Assembly: GCF_019656235.1 (NCBI RefSeq)
Contig: NZ_BPLL01000012.1
Location: 1-43,635 of the forward strand
Origin: Apilactobacillus xinyiensis
GTDB taxonomy: Bacteria > Bacillota > Bacilli > Lactobacillales > Lactobacillaceae
Direction of reading: 5' to 3'
Length of the DNA: 43,635 nucleotides
The position numbers were made by a program, and so were the translations under genes. Below are positions 1 to 7,875 of this stretch, in pieces. Under the pieces are notes generated by a model. It worked only from the letters and a program-made list of their open reading frames with translations. It did no database searches and was not told the DNA's origin. Numbering within the stretch: position 1 is the stretch's first letter; the number at the start of each line of letters is the position of its first letter.

Positions 1-17
1 AGTTGAATATTTTGACA

Positions 18-70
18 TAAAAAAACCGCCTTAAAAAATTAGATATTATGTCTAACTTTTTTAAGGCGGT
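18..70 (-). terminator. Intrinsic terminator after tsaD
   Basis: A long inverted repeat (accgccttaaaaa pairing with ttttttaaggcggt, one bulged base) lies just beyond the tsaD stop. On the minus strand it is followed by a run of seven T. This closes the tsaB-rimI-tsaD transcript. Confidence 0.9.
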
Positions 71-90
71 ACATTAATCATTCTGCTTTT

Positions 91-1113
91 TTATTTTTCA
101 ACGCTATCTAACCAATCAAATTCTAAACTTGGATCAGCATTCAAGTCAGTTCCAGCATATTTGTGTTCTTTATTTAAAACATAAGCTGCTGCACCAATCA
201 TAGCGGCATTATCACCACAAAGATTAAGTGGGGCTTTAACCAATTTAGTCTGCTTAATATGTTTTTCTAAAGCATCACGTAAACCTTTATTAGCAGCTAC
301 TCCCCCTGCCAAAATTAATTGTTTAACTGGAAATTCTGCTAAAGCTTTTAGAGTTTTGTTTACTAAAACATCTACCACTGCGCTTTGAAAACTAGCTGCT
401 AAATCATCTTTGTCTAAAGTTTCATTGATTTGGTCTGCATGATGAACTGTATTTATAAAAGCACTCTTTAAACCACTAAAACTAAAATCGTAGTTATCAT
501 CTTTTTCCATAGCTCGTGGAAAATTAAAAGTATCTTTGCCCTTAGCAGCCATTTGATCAACCACTGGTCCAGCAGGATATGACAATCCTAACACACGTCC
601 TACTTTATCATAGGCTTCCCCAGCAGCATCGTCTCTGGTCTCACCAACAATTTTAAATTCACCTTCTTTAGGCATTAAAACTAACTCGGTATGACCACCA
701 GAAACAACTAATGCTAACGCTGGGTATTGAATAGGTTCCACAAATGCAGCTGCACTAATATGACCAGCAATATGATTTACTGGAATCAATGGTAAATTAT
801 GTGCCCAAGCAACCGTCTTAGCAGCTGTTACTCCAATTAATAAAGCTCCAACTAGTCCTGGTCCATAAGTAACTGCGACCGCTGTCAAATCATCATAAGT
901 AACATTTGCTTTTTTCATAGCATCGCCGATACAAATTGTAATTTCTTCAATATGATGACGACTTGCTACTTCAGGAACTACTCCACCAAATCTTTTATGA
1001 CTATTGATTTGAGTAGCAACGATATTCGATAAAATTTTATGACCGTCTTCGATAATTGCAACACTAGTTTCATCACAACTAGATTCAAAAGACATTATTA
1101 AATTTCTTTTCAA
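91..1113 (-). CDS. tsaD: tRNA N6-adenosine threonylcarbamoyltransferase TsaD
   Basis: TsaD transfers the threonylcarbamoyl group from threonylcarbamoyl-AMP to A37 of ANN-decoding tRNAs, working in the cytoplasm with TsaB and TsaE. The 340-residue length is typical. Visible family signatures are FESSCDETS near residue 9, HHIEE at 53-57, the metal-binding NHIAGH at 113-118 (His114, His118), VSGGHTEL near 138 and [11 protein letters not shown] near the C-terminus. The longest frame starts with TTG, with a weak GAAG about 7 nt upstream; an ATG six codons further in is a possible alternative. It is the last gene of a tsaB-rimI-tsaD operon, 27 nt after rimI, so two partners of the same modification enzyme are co-transcribed. 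Confidence 0.97.
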   Translation of the reverse strand: MKRNLIMSFESSCDETSVAIIEDGHKILSNIVATQINSHKRFGGVVPEVASRHHIEEITICIGDAMKKANVTYDDLTAVAVTYGPGLVGALLIGVTAAKTVAWAHNLPLIPVNHIAGHISAAAFVEPIQYPALALVVSGGHTELVLMPKEGEFKIVGETRDDAAGEAYDKVGRVLGLSYPAGPVVDQMAAKGKDTFNFPRAMEKDDNYDFSFSGLKSAFINTVHHADQINETLDKDDLAASFQSAVVDVLVNKTLKALAEFPVKQLILAGGVAANKGLRDALEKHIKQTKLVKAPLNLCGDNAAMIGAAAYVLNKEHKYAGTDLNADPSLEFDWLDSVEK

Positions 1114-1140
1114 AAAAACACTTCATTTCTATAAAAATTA

Positions 1141-1740
1141 CTACATTCCAAAATTAGTTGGTGAAGAATCTAAAGATATTAAATCTAATTTCATATCGAT
1201 AGCATCCTCATGATCTCCATCATAATAGGATTTTTTTATTTCTTGTTTTTTAAAGCCTAAATCTTCATAAAGTCTTTGGGCATGAATATTAGAAACTCTA
1301 ACTTCCAATGACATACTCTTAAACTCCATTTGGCGAGCTTTCTTAATAATCTTAGTAATTAAGAAATACCCTAGTCCTCGACTTTGAAAATCTGGATCAA
1401 CCGCAACATTCGTAACATGACAATCTAAGGTATGGTCATTGAATGAGCATCCCGCAAAGGCTACCAGCCTATCATGATAACGAATAACTAAATAATATCG
1501 ATCAGTCATTCTTTGAAACTCACTAATAAAAGCTTCTGCAGTCCATGGTGTATCACCGTTATATACTCTTTTTTCTATATCTAAAATTTCTGGGATATCT
1601 GTAACCATTGCTTTAGCTAGGAAATAGTGTTGTTTATTTATCATAACCGTATGATTTTTAACATCTAAGTCACTAATCCTTAACTTATTTTGATTACTAA
1701 ATAATCGATTTTTAAACCAATTAATCATTTTTTTGAACAT
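1141..1740 (-). CDS. rimI: RimI-type N-acetyltransferase (GNAT)
   Basis: A GNAT acetyltransferase of the RimI family, which acetylates the N-terminal alanine of ribosomal protein S18 in E. coli; the substrate here is inferred. The acetyl-CoA loop is seen as QSRGLG at residues 119-124 after VAVDPDF. The C-terminal YEDLGF motif is typical of RimI. At 199 residues it is about 50 longer than E. coli RimI because of a basic, amphipathic N-terminal extension (residues 1-45). The ATG overlaps the end of tsaB by 20 nt, which implies translational coupling. An AGAGG lies 12 nt upstream of the start, a rather long spacing. Confidence 0.9.
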   Translation of the reverse strand: MFKKMINWFKNRLFSNQNKLRISDLDVKNHTVMINKQHYFLAKAMVTDIPEILDIEKRVYNGDTPWTAEAFISEFQRMTDRYYLVIRYHDRLVAFAGCSFNDHTLDCHVTNVAVDPDFQSRGLGYFLITKIIKKARQMEFKSMSLEVRVSNIHAQRLYEDLGFKKQEIKKSYYDGDHEDAIDMKLDLISLDSSPTNFGM

Positions 1741-2452
1741 ATGATTGATTTACCTCTTCTGGATGTAATTTTTGCCAGTCAGATTCAGCCTTTGTTAATC
1801 GTAGATATTGTGGAACAAACGTATCAATATCCTTGATTGGATTTAAATTTTGACCATATTTAGCAATTTTAGCTGCTTTAGGCAAGTTGTTATCAAAACT
1901 AAGTGTGTAATAGTTATTAGATAATTCTGCTTTAATTTTATCTAAAAAAACAGAATAATCTCCTGCTAAACATATTTTTTCACCACTAAATTCAGCTTTT
2001 ACTTTTTCAATCCATCTATCAAAATCAGTATGACAATCTTCTAATAAAACTGTTGGCTGACCATTTTTTATTTTATAAAGACCAGTAAATGCATTATTAT
2101 TTCTAGCATTAAAAATAGGCATTACGAGCATATTTTCTGTTTCACAATTTAGAGCTAAAGCTAGTAGACTAGAAATTCCGACTAGTTCTTTATTTAAAGT
2201 AAATGCTAACGTCTTTGCCGTCGCTGTTGCAATTCTAATTCCAGTATAAGATCCCGGTCCGCTAGAAACTACAATTCTGTCAATATCATTAGGTTTCAAA
2301 TCACACTTATTAAATAAATTTTCAATGATTGGCATTAAAAATTCAGCGTGTTTTTGATGCACTGTTGTAGTTTCAGTAGCTAGAATTTGATTGTCTTCAA
2401 CGATAGCAACTGTTAATGGCCGGTTTGATGTGTCCAATGCCAAAACTTTCAT
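1721..2452 (-). CDS. tsaB: tRNA threonylcarbamoyladenosine biosynthesis protein TsaB
   Basis: TsaB is the catalytically inactive TsaD paralogue that scaffolds the TsaB-TsaD-TsaE complex for t6A37 synthesis. The N-terminus MKVLALDTSN and the SSGPGSYTGIR motif at residues 63-73 are diagnostic. The metal-binding histidine pair of TsaD is absent, as expected. Length (243 residues) is normal. ATG is preceded by GGAGAT with 8-9 nt spacing. It is the first gene of the tsaB-rimI-tsaD operon and has its own candidate promoter in the terminator of the upstream thioesterase gene. Confidence 0.95.
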   Translation of the reverse strand: MKVLALDTSNRPLTVAIVEDNQILATETTTVHQKHAEFLMPIIENLFNKCDLKPNDIDRIVVSSGPGSYTGIRIATATAKTLAFTLNKELVGISSLLALALNCETENMLVMPIFNARNNNAFTGLYKIKNGQPTVLLEDCHTDFDRWIEKVKAEFSGEKICLAGDYSVFLDKIKAELSNNYYTLSFDNNLPKAAKIAKYGQNLNPIKDIDTFVPQYLRLTKAESDWQKLHPEEVNQSYVQKND

Positions 2453-2494
2453 ATTTTTTGATATCTCCCTAAAATGAAATTTATTAACTTCTAA

Positions 2495-2503
2495 ATTATA
2501 ACA
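2495..2503 (-). promoter_or_regulatory. Candidate extended -10 promoter of tsaB
   Basis: The minus strand reads TGTTATAAT, a perfect extended -10 element, 43 nt before the tsaB ATG. No good -35 box is seen, which is normal for extended -10 promoters. It overlaps the T-tract of the preceding terminator. The call is by motif only. Confidence 0.5.
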
Positions 2504-2539
2504 AAAAAATAGTGAAACTAAAGGATAGTTTCACTATTT
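2503..2539 (-). terminator. Intrinsic terminator after the thioesterase gene
   Basis: A perfect 13-bp stem (2507-2519 with 2527-2539) with a 7-nt loop is followed on the minus strand by a T-run. The right arm starts at the thioesterase stop codon itself. Confidence 0.9.
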
Positions 2540-3284
2540 ACCATGTAATATTAGCACTGGCTGAACGTTTTCCATTACTGTAAATTTCATGTTTAGAAAT
2601 TAAATCATTACCATTTTTTGAAAATGAAACCTTACTATTTACATCATAACCATACTTAACTTCATTTTCATATCTAAGATCAATATGCTTAGCAGTATGA
2701 GTATTCAGAAATTCAGGGGACAATACATCAACCATCCAATCTAGATAGTGTGCATTATTGACATGTTGATTTGAATCAATATCTAAGTATCTAACTCGAT
2801 ATTGGTTGCTAGTTACTTGTTCAGAACTTTCGTCAATTTTAACAGGACGAGGTAATTTAGGAATGTTAACAACTTTTTCAGCCCTATATGGTTCAACAAT
2901 TTCATTGGGAATTTTAGTCATCTTTCTAGTTTTGTAATCCATAACAACCCATCTGCTAGTCATATGAACATAGGTATTACCTGAATCGTCTTTAATCCAA
3001 AATTCACGATATGCAAAAAATTTATTATAATATTTAGACTCTGTAACTAACGTTATCGTTTCGTTAACTCTGGGCATTTTTTGAATATCAATAGAGTATT
3101 GAATGACTACCCAACCCATATTTAATTTTTTTACTGTATCTGAACCTACTCTTAATTTTTCACTTTGGTCTTCAGAAGCTAAAATGACAATATCTAGCAT
3201 CATCGCTAACGTCATTCTCCTAGTAAAATCTGCTTCATAGTAAGTTACTCGATGTTTTTCACTATATTTATCAGGAGTATTCAA
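2538..3284 (-). CDS. Acyl-ACP thioesterase
   Basis: A double hot-dog-fold acyl-[acyl-carrier-protein] thioesterase of the FatA/FatB-like family found in lactobacilli; it releases free fatty acids from acyl-ACP in the cytoplasm. The first hot-dog domain covers roughly residues 8-135 (YYEADFTRRMTLAMMLDI). The second begins near 165 with RYLDIDSNQHVNNAHYLDW, where the Asp/Asn/His cluster is the usual catalytic region. The start is TTG with AAGAAGG upstream; no ATG is available near the N-terminus. It lies 21 nt downstream of rsmI in the same direction, so it is probably read from the yabA-rsmI transcript. Its physiological acyl substrate cannot be read from sequence. Confidence 0.88.
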   Translation of the reverse strand: MNTPDKYSEKHRVTYYEADFTRRMTLAMMLDIVILASEDQSEKLRVGSDTVKKLNMGWVVIQYSIDIQKMPRVNETITLVTESKYYNKFFAYREFWIKDDSGNTYVHMTSRWVVMDYKTRKMTKIPNEIVEPYRAEKVVNIPKLPRPVKIDESSEQVTSNQYRVRYLDIDSNQHVNNAHYLDWMVDVLSPEFLNTHTAKHIDLRYENEVKYGYDVNSKVSFSKNGNDLISKHEIYSNGKRSASANITW

Positions 3285-3305
3285 TTTAAAACCTTCTTTA
3301 TAATG

Positions 3306-4184
3306 CTAAATTTGATGATAAAGATTATATATCTCTTGTTTTTTAACATCATGCATTTTAGCTACTTTTTTTATAGCATCGTTAGTTTTCATGTCTTTTG
3401 AAATAAAATAATCAACTTGTTTATTTATTGACATTTTAGTTAAGAAAATATCAGTTTCGTTATCATTAACATCTTCGGAATTTCCATCAACTATTATTAA
3501 AAATTCTCCTCTAGGTGTATTTTCAGTTGCCCAATTTAATAATTCAGACAGTTTACCTCGATTAAATTCTTCAAATTTTTTAGTTAGTTCTCTACAAACG
3601 ACTGCTTGTCTTGAATTTCCTAATACTTCACACATATTTGATAACGTTTTTTTTAGTCGATATGGAGATTCATAAATTATAAACGTACTTTTTAAATGAT
3701 TTAAGTTCTTTAATTCATCTATTTGTTCATTCTTTTTACGCTTTAAAAACCCATAAAAATAAAAGGGTTGTGGAGCTAGTCCAGAAGCGATTAACGCTGT
3801 TAAACCTGCATTGGCCCCAGGCAATGGAATCACCGGAATATTAGCATCAATACATGCCCTAACTAATTCTTTTCCTGGGTCACTAATGGAAGGCATTCCC
3901 GCATCACTAACTTGGGCTATGTTTTCACCATTTTTTAACTTGTCGACTAAAAGCGGTATTCTTTCTTGTGTATTATGTTCATGAAAACTTATTTTTTTGT
4001 TTTCAATTTCAAAATGATTGAGTAGTTGTTGAGTGTGCCTAGTATCTTCAGCTGCAATTAAATCTACGGCTTTCAATGTCTTAATTGCACGAAAAGTCAT
4101 GTCATCAAGATTTCCAATGGGTGTTGGTACCAAATACAGCTTCCCACTATCGACACTTTTAGCAAAGCTACTTTGTGTTTTCAA
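3306..4184 (-). CDS. rsmI: 16S rRNA C1402 ribose 2'-O-methyltransferase RsmI
   Basis: RsmI methylates the ribose of C1402 in 16S rRNA with S-adenosylmethionine. The tetrapyrrole-methylase fold is marked by LYLVPTPIGNLDDMTFRA near the N-terminus, AEDTRHTQQLL, VSDAGMPSISDPG and PLPGANAGLTAL. The upstream in-frame TTG at 4202 encodes AGGTGG, which is a Shine-Dalgarno sequence; I therefore place the start at the TTG at 4184, about 8 nt downstream of it, giving 292 residues. The gene follows yabA with almost no gap, as in Bacillus and lactobacilli. Confidence 0.95.
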   Translation of the reverse strand: MKTQSSFAKSVDSGKLYLVPTPIGNLDDMTFRAIKTLKAVDLIAAEDTRHTQQLLNHFEIENKKISFHEHNTQERIPLLVDKLKNGENIAQVSDAGMPSISDPGKELVRACIDANIPVIPLPGANAGLTALIASGLAPQPFYFYGFLKRKKNEQIDELKNLNHLKSTFIIYESPYRLKKTLSNMCEVLGNSRQAVVCRELTKKFEEFNRGKLSELLNWATENTPRGEFLIIVDGNSEDVNDNETDIFLTKMSINKQVDYFISKDMKTNDAIKKVAKMHDVKKQEIYNLYHQI

Positions 4185-4202
4185 ATTAATTTTCCACCTC
4201 AA

Positions 4203-4538
4203 CTATCCTTCTCTATATATTATCTCTGTACAAAAAATGCAACTGTCATTTTCATCACGATGTTTTCCATAAAACTGATTACAAACATGAAACCCTTCGT
4301 TATACAATTTTTCAAGATTTTTTCGCGATTTAGATAAATGTGGTTCACCGTCATTATCATTTTCACTATCTTTTTGTTCGTTTATTAACTCTCTTAAATG
4401 TTGATTTTCAATTTCTAATTCAGAGTTTTTTTCCATAATCTCAGTCATGCCTTCTCTAAGCTCAGAAAATTTGCTCAACATTAATTGGGTTTGTGCTTCC
4501 ATATTTTTAAAACCATCATACAATTCACGTTTATCCAA
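4203..4538 (-). CDS. yabA: Replication initiation control protein YabA
   Basis: YabA restrains DnaA at oriC by bridging DnaA and the DnaN clamp. The 111-residue protein has the family layout: an N-terminal leucine-rich coiled coil (about residues 5-55, heptads in FKNMEAQTQLMLSKFSELREG) that tetramerises, an acidic linker, and a C-terminal zinc-binding region with HVCNQFYG and CIFC. Start is TTG with GGGGTG upstream. It sits between holB and rsmI, the conserved position in Firmicutes. Confidence 0.93.
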   Translation of the reverse strand: MDKRELYDGFKNMEAQTQLMLSKFSELREGMTEIMEKNSELEIENQHLRELINEQKDSENDNDGEPHLSKSRKNLEKLYNEGFHVCNQFYGKHRDENDSCIFCTEIIYREG

Positions 4539-4569
4539 TCAAATTCACCCCAATTTACAAAACTAAATA

Positions 4570-5580
4570 TTATCTTAATTCGGACAATATTTCTAAAGTA
4601 GTCGATTCTAAAATATTTTGAAAGTTAAGATTAATGGACATTTTATTGTTACATTCTAACATAATCTGGATAATCGAAATAAATTTTATAGAACTAATCT
4701 CAATAACAAAACTGTCAATATTATTAAAATCGTCTACAAAATCAATTTCATTTTTTTGAAAATTCAAATACTTAACACTAAGCATATCACGCCATATTTG
4801 AAGCATCATATTTATGATTTGTTGTTTACTATTTTTATCTGTAATTAATGGCATTATTTCAATTTGAATCGTAGTAAAAGCACAATAGTCTTTTTTGCAA
4901 ATGTAATTGAACCAATTTTCAACTGCTGATTTAGCTTTGTTGAACCAATCATCATTCATCAGATTCTTAGCTGTTTCCAAACTGTTAGTTAATGATTTTA
5001 ACAAATTATAGTCATTAGGATTAGTTTTTATTTTTTTTAGTTCGTCATCAAAAAAACGATTGCTTAAAGTTGGAAAATCAATCACTTGAGTTCTAGAAAT
5101 AATTGTTGGCAAAATCATATTTTTATTAGTAGTAATTAGAAAGGAAACGACATCACCACTTGGTTCTTCAATAAACTTCAAAAGACTGTTAGCAGCATTT
5201 TCAGTCATTTTTTCCGCATCAATAATAATAAAAACCTTGAGTCGACCTTCAACTCCGCGTTTAGAAAATTCTGCTTTCAAAGTTCTAACTTGTTCAACCT
5301 TAATACTTTGACCATCTGGTTGGATAAATACCACATCTGGATGTTGGCCATCGGTAATTCTGCGACATTCATTACATTTACCACAAGGCTGTTTGTTCAT
5401 TTTATTTTTACAAAATAAAGCCATTGTAGAACTCATTGCTACAGATTTTTTACCTACTCCAGAATTACCATTTAGTAAATAGGCGTGGGATAAATCATGA
5501 TTATTAACCATATTAAAGAAATGATTAACTATGTTAGGTTGTTTGTTTATTGCTTCATTTAAGAAAATGTTATCAGACAT
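4570..5580 (-). CDS. holB: DNA polymerase III delta' subunit
   Basis: Delta' is the stator of the clamp loader that places the sliding clamp on DNA with DnaX and HolA. The AAA+ fold shows an intact Walker A (GNSGVGKKS, about residues 38-46), a four-cysteine zinc module (CGKCNEC following an earlier Cys) and an SRC-like IISRTQ. The longest frame begins with GTG, but that codon is part of the GTGGAG Shine-Dalgarno; the ATG at 5580, six bases after it, is the better start (336 residues). The gene abuts darA and precedes yabA. Confidence 0.94.
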   Translation of the reverse strand: MSDNIFLNEAINKQPNIVNHFFNMVNNHDLSHAYLLNGNSGVGKKSVAMSSTMALFCKNKMNKQPCGKCNECRRITDGQHPDVVFIQPDGQSIKVEQVRTLKAEFSKRGVEGRLKVFIIIDAEKMTENAANSLLKFIEEPSGDVVSFLITTNKNMILPTIISRTQVIDFPTLSNRFFDDELKKIKTNPNDYNLLKSLTNSLETAKNLMNDDWFNKAKSAVENWFNYICKKDYCAFTTIQIEIMPLITDKNSKQQIINMMLQIWRDMLSVKYLNFQKNEIDFVDDFNNIDSFVIEISSIKFISIIQIMLECNNKMSINLNFQNILESTTLEILSELR

Positions 5581-5591
5581 TTTATACTCCA

Positions 5592-5918
5592 CTAAAATTG
5601 ATAAAAATTGTCCATTGGTAGCACCATAACTGTAGCTCCACCCACTTGAACTTTAACAGGATAAGAAGCATCTGAAACGCCTCCATCCAGATTAACTGGT
5701 GGTGTCATGTATTGCTCTCTGGTTCTAGAAATATTTTTAATAATATCTAAAACTTCTGAAACACGCTCATCTTTAATCCCAATCATATAAGTAGTGTTAC
5801 CTGATCGTAAAAAACCACCAGTAGTAGAAAGTTTAGTTTCAGGAATATTATTTTTAACAAATTCATTTTGCAATTTGGATGCGTCTTTATTTTGAACAAT
5901 TGCGATAATTAATTTCAT
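5592..5918 (-). CDS. darA: Cyclic-di-AMP receptor DarA (PII-like, YaaQ)
   Basis: A PII-like trimeric protein that binds cyclic-di-AMP (DarA/PstA/YaaQ family). MKLIIAIVQNKDA, the TTGGFLRSGNTTYMIG segment and the C-terminal GGATVMVLPMDNF are characteristic. An upstream GTG lies inside the AGGAG sequence, so the ATG at 5918 is taken as start (108 residues). It is placed between tmk and holB as in Bacillus and lactobacilli; the downstream target of the receptor is unknown. Confidence 0.94.
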   Translation of the reverse strand: MKLIIAIVQNKDASKLQNEFVKNNIPETKLSTTGGFLRSGNTTYMIGIKDERVSEVLDIIKNISRTREQYMTPPVNLDGGVSDASYPVKVQVGGATVMVLPMDNFYQF

Positions 5919-5929
5919 TATGATCACTC

Positions 5930-6574
5930 CTAGTCAAAATATTTTTTATAAAAATCTTGAATGATTTTTAACGTTTCAGCTACCACCTTATCAATTGGTT
6001 GAGTAGCATCAATTACTTTTATTCTACCAGAATCATTACTTATAATCTTCTTGTAGGCAGTATGAACACGTTCATGAAACGATTTTGTTTCTTGATCTAA
6101 TCGATCAATTTCACTATCACTACGATTTTTGGCAATTCTTGCTAAGCCTACAGATACTGGTATGTCAAAGTACAAAGTCAAATCAGGTTCAAATCCTTCT
6201 GTAGCAAACTGATTCATTTTTAAAATTAAATCATCACCAATTTCACGTCCACCACCTTGATAGGCAATGGAACTATCTAAAAATCGATCACACAAAACCA
6301 ATTTACCTTGTTTGATAGCTGGTAAAATAGTTTGAGTAATATTTTGTCTCCTAGAAGCCGCATATAATAAAGCTTCAGTTCGATAATCCATTGCCGTATT
6401 GTCAGGGTTTAAAATAATATTACGAATTTGCTCAGAAATATTATTTCCGCCAGGTTCACGACTTAAAACCAAATTTTCAGGCAAATCTTTTTTTAAAACT
6501 TCTAAAACTTCATTCATAACTGTAGTTTTTCCAGCTCCATCGGGGCCCTCAAAAGTAACAAATTTTCCTTGCAT
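5930..6574 (-). CDS. tmk: Thymidylate kinase
   Basis: Phosphorylates dTMP to dTDP in dTTP synthesis. The P-loop is FEGPDGAGKTT at residues 8-18, the DRX motif is CDRFLDSSIAYQGGGR, and the lid region follows. Length 214 is normal. ATG is preceded by GGAG with good spacing. darA follows, its start region touching the tmk stop. A hairpin separates yaaL from tmk, and a candidate promoter lies within it. Confidence 0.96.
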   Translation of the reverse strand: MQGKFVTFEGPDGAGKTTVMNEVLEVLKKDLPENLVLSREPGGNNISEQIRNIILNPDNTAMDYRTEALLYAASRRQNITQTILPAIKQGKLVLCDRFLDSSIAYQGGGREIGDDLILKMNQFATEGFEPDLTLYFDIPVSVGLARIAKNRSDSEIDRLDQETKSFHERVHTAYKKIISNDSGRIKVIDATQPIDKVVAETLKIIQDFYKKYFD

Positions 6575-6599
6575 GTTAGTCTCCTATCAAATTTTTAAC

Positions 6600-6629
6600 A
6601 GTATAAATAAAAAGTGTCAAAATTCTCAA
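6600..6629 (-). promoter_or_regulatory. Candidate tmk promoter inside a terminator hairpin
   Basis: Minus strand TTGAGA (6624-6629) and TATACT (6600-6605) are separated by 18 nt. The -35 lies in the loop of the hairpin at 6613-6643 and the -10 just beyond its T-tract. Motif-based only. Confidence 0.45.
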
Positions 6630-6643
6630 AGAATTAAGACACT
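6607..6643 (-). terminator. Intrinsic terminator between yaaL and tmk
   Basis: Two nested arms (agtgtc/gacact and aattc/gaatt) form an interrupted stem, followed on the minus strand by TTTTTAT. The stem is weaker than others in the window, so it may only partly stop the recR-yaaL transcript. Confidence 0.65.
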
Positions 6644-6653
6644 ATTTAACTAG

Positions 6654-6902
6654 CTAATAGTCAAAAACAGATGATTGAAAATGGTTATTTTTAACATCTC
6701 TAACCCTAGCTTCTTGATATAAGAATAAATATTTTTGTCTAGCTAATTGTGTTTGTGAAGTAATTTCACCATCGGTTTCTGAAATGGCCTCTTCAGTTTC
6801 GCGTGCATGATCCCAATTAGACTTAGCTCTATCTATTGAATTCAATAAAAATTCATCATACTGTTTTCTAAAATTATTCTTTTTTTTAATAATTCCTAGC
6901 AT
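6654..6902 (-). CDS. yaaL: YaaL family protein (DUF2508)
   Basis: An 82-residue charged, mostly helical protein with no membrane segment. Family membership follows from the sequence (RKQYDEFLLNSIDRAKSNWDHA; ARQKYLFLYQEAR) and from its fixed place directly after recR. Function is not established. ATG with GGAG upstream; recR ends 11 nt before it. Confidence 0.85.
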   Translation of the reverse strand: MLGIIKKKNNFRKQYDEFLLNSIDRAKSNWDHARETEEAISETDGEITSQTQLARQKYLFLYQEARVRDVKNNHFQSSVFDY

Positions 6903-6913
6903 TATGACCGCTC

Positions 6914-7513
6914 CTACATTTCCGTACGACCAGAAACAGCCCTAGAAAGAGTCATTTCATCAGCGTATTCAATATCACTACCAACTGATAATCCATGTGC
7001 TAGACGTGTAACTTTTATGCCAGCTGGTTTAATTAACTTAGCCAGATACATCGCTGTGGCTTCACCTTCAGGAGTAGCATTAGTGGCTACAATAACTTCT
7101 TTAATATTTTCGTTGTTTTGTAGTCTTTTTAATAAAGATTTGATATTCAATTCTTCAGGGCCTTTGCCATCCATAGGTGAAAGTACTCCATGCAAAACAT
7201 GGTATAAGCCATGATAATTTTGCATATTTTCCATTACCATAACATCTTTAGGTTGTTCAACAACTAGTAATTCGGATTGATTTCTTTGCTTATCTTGACA
7301 GATATTACATGGGTCTTCGGCAGTTAAATCACCACAAATAGAACAATATTTAAGACGTTGCTTGGTTTCTTTTAAAGCACTAGCAAATGCAATAACATCT
7401 TCTTTATTCATAGTAACCGTAAAATAAGCTAATCTAATAGCTGTTTTACGGCCAATACCTGGTAATCGCATGTAGCTGTCGATAAGTTTTGCAATCGGTT
7501 CTGGATATTGCAT
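6914..7513 (-). CDS. recR: Recombination protein RecR
   Basis: RecR forms a DNA-encircling ring and loads RecA with RecF/RecO at single-stranded gaps. Order of domains: helix-hairpin-helix ([15 protein letters not shown], about 16-30), four-cysteine zinc finger ([16 protein letters not shown], about 56-71), Toprim domain ([12 protein letters not shown] to about 170) and the C-terminal [12 protein letters not shown]. 199 residues is standard. It is in the dnaX-ebfC-recR operon. Confidence 0.97.
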   Translation of the reverse strand: MQYPEPIAKLIDSYMRLPGIGRKTAIRLAYFTVTMNKEDVIAFASALKETKQRLKYCSICGDLTAEDPCNICQDKQRNQSELLVVEQPKDVMVMENMQNYHGLYHVLHGVLSPMDGKGPEELNIKSLLKRLQNNENIKEVIVATNATPEGEATAMYLAKLIKPAGIKVTRLAHGLSVGSDIEYADEMTLSRAVSGRTEM

Positions 7514-7546
7514 AGATTTTTTCCTTCTTTAATTTAAAAAAGTAAA

Positions 7547-7858
7547 TTACATGCCTGGAATACCTTTAGTGTATTTACCCATTGTTTCTGAAGTTTCTTT
7601 ATCAACCTTAGTTAATGCATCATTTACAGCACTAATTACCAAGTCTGAAAGCATGTCTGGATCATCTGGATCAATAGCTTCACTATTAATTTGCATATCT
7701 TTCATCTTACGGTCACCAGTAAAGACTACTTTAACCATATCTTCGGGTGAAACTCCAGTAAATTCTTTTTTATTTAACTCTTCTTGGTCAGCACCCATTT
7801 TCTTTTGCATTTGTTTAACTTGTTTCATCATTTTGTTCATATTCATACCATTCATCAT
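7547..7858 (-). CDS. ebfC: Nucleoid-associated protein EbfC/YbaB
   Basis: A small dimeric DNA-binding protein of the YbaB/EbfC family; 103 residues. The N-terminal methionine-rich helix ([11 protein letters not shown]) and the [15 protein letters not shown] helix are typical. Two adjacent ATG codons are possible starts; AGGAG overlaps the end of dnaX, 9 nt upstream. Fixed position between dnaX and recR. Confidence 0.93.
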   Translation of the reverse strand: MMNGMNMNKMMKQVKQMQKKMGADQEELNKKEFTGVSPEDMVKVVFTGDRKMKDMQINSEAIDPDDPDMLSDLVISAVNDALTKVDKETSETMGKYTKGIPGM

Positions 7859-7875
7859 AATACATATCTCCTTTA

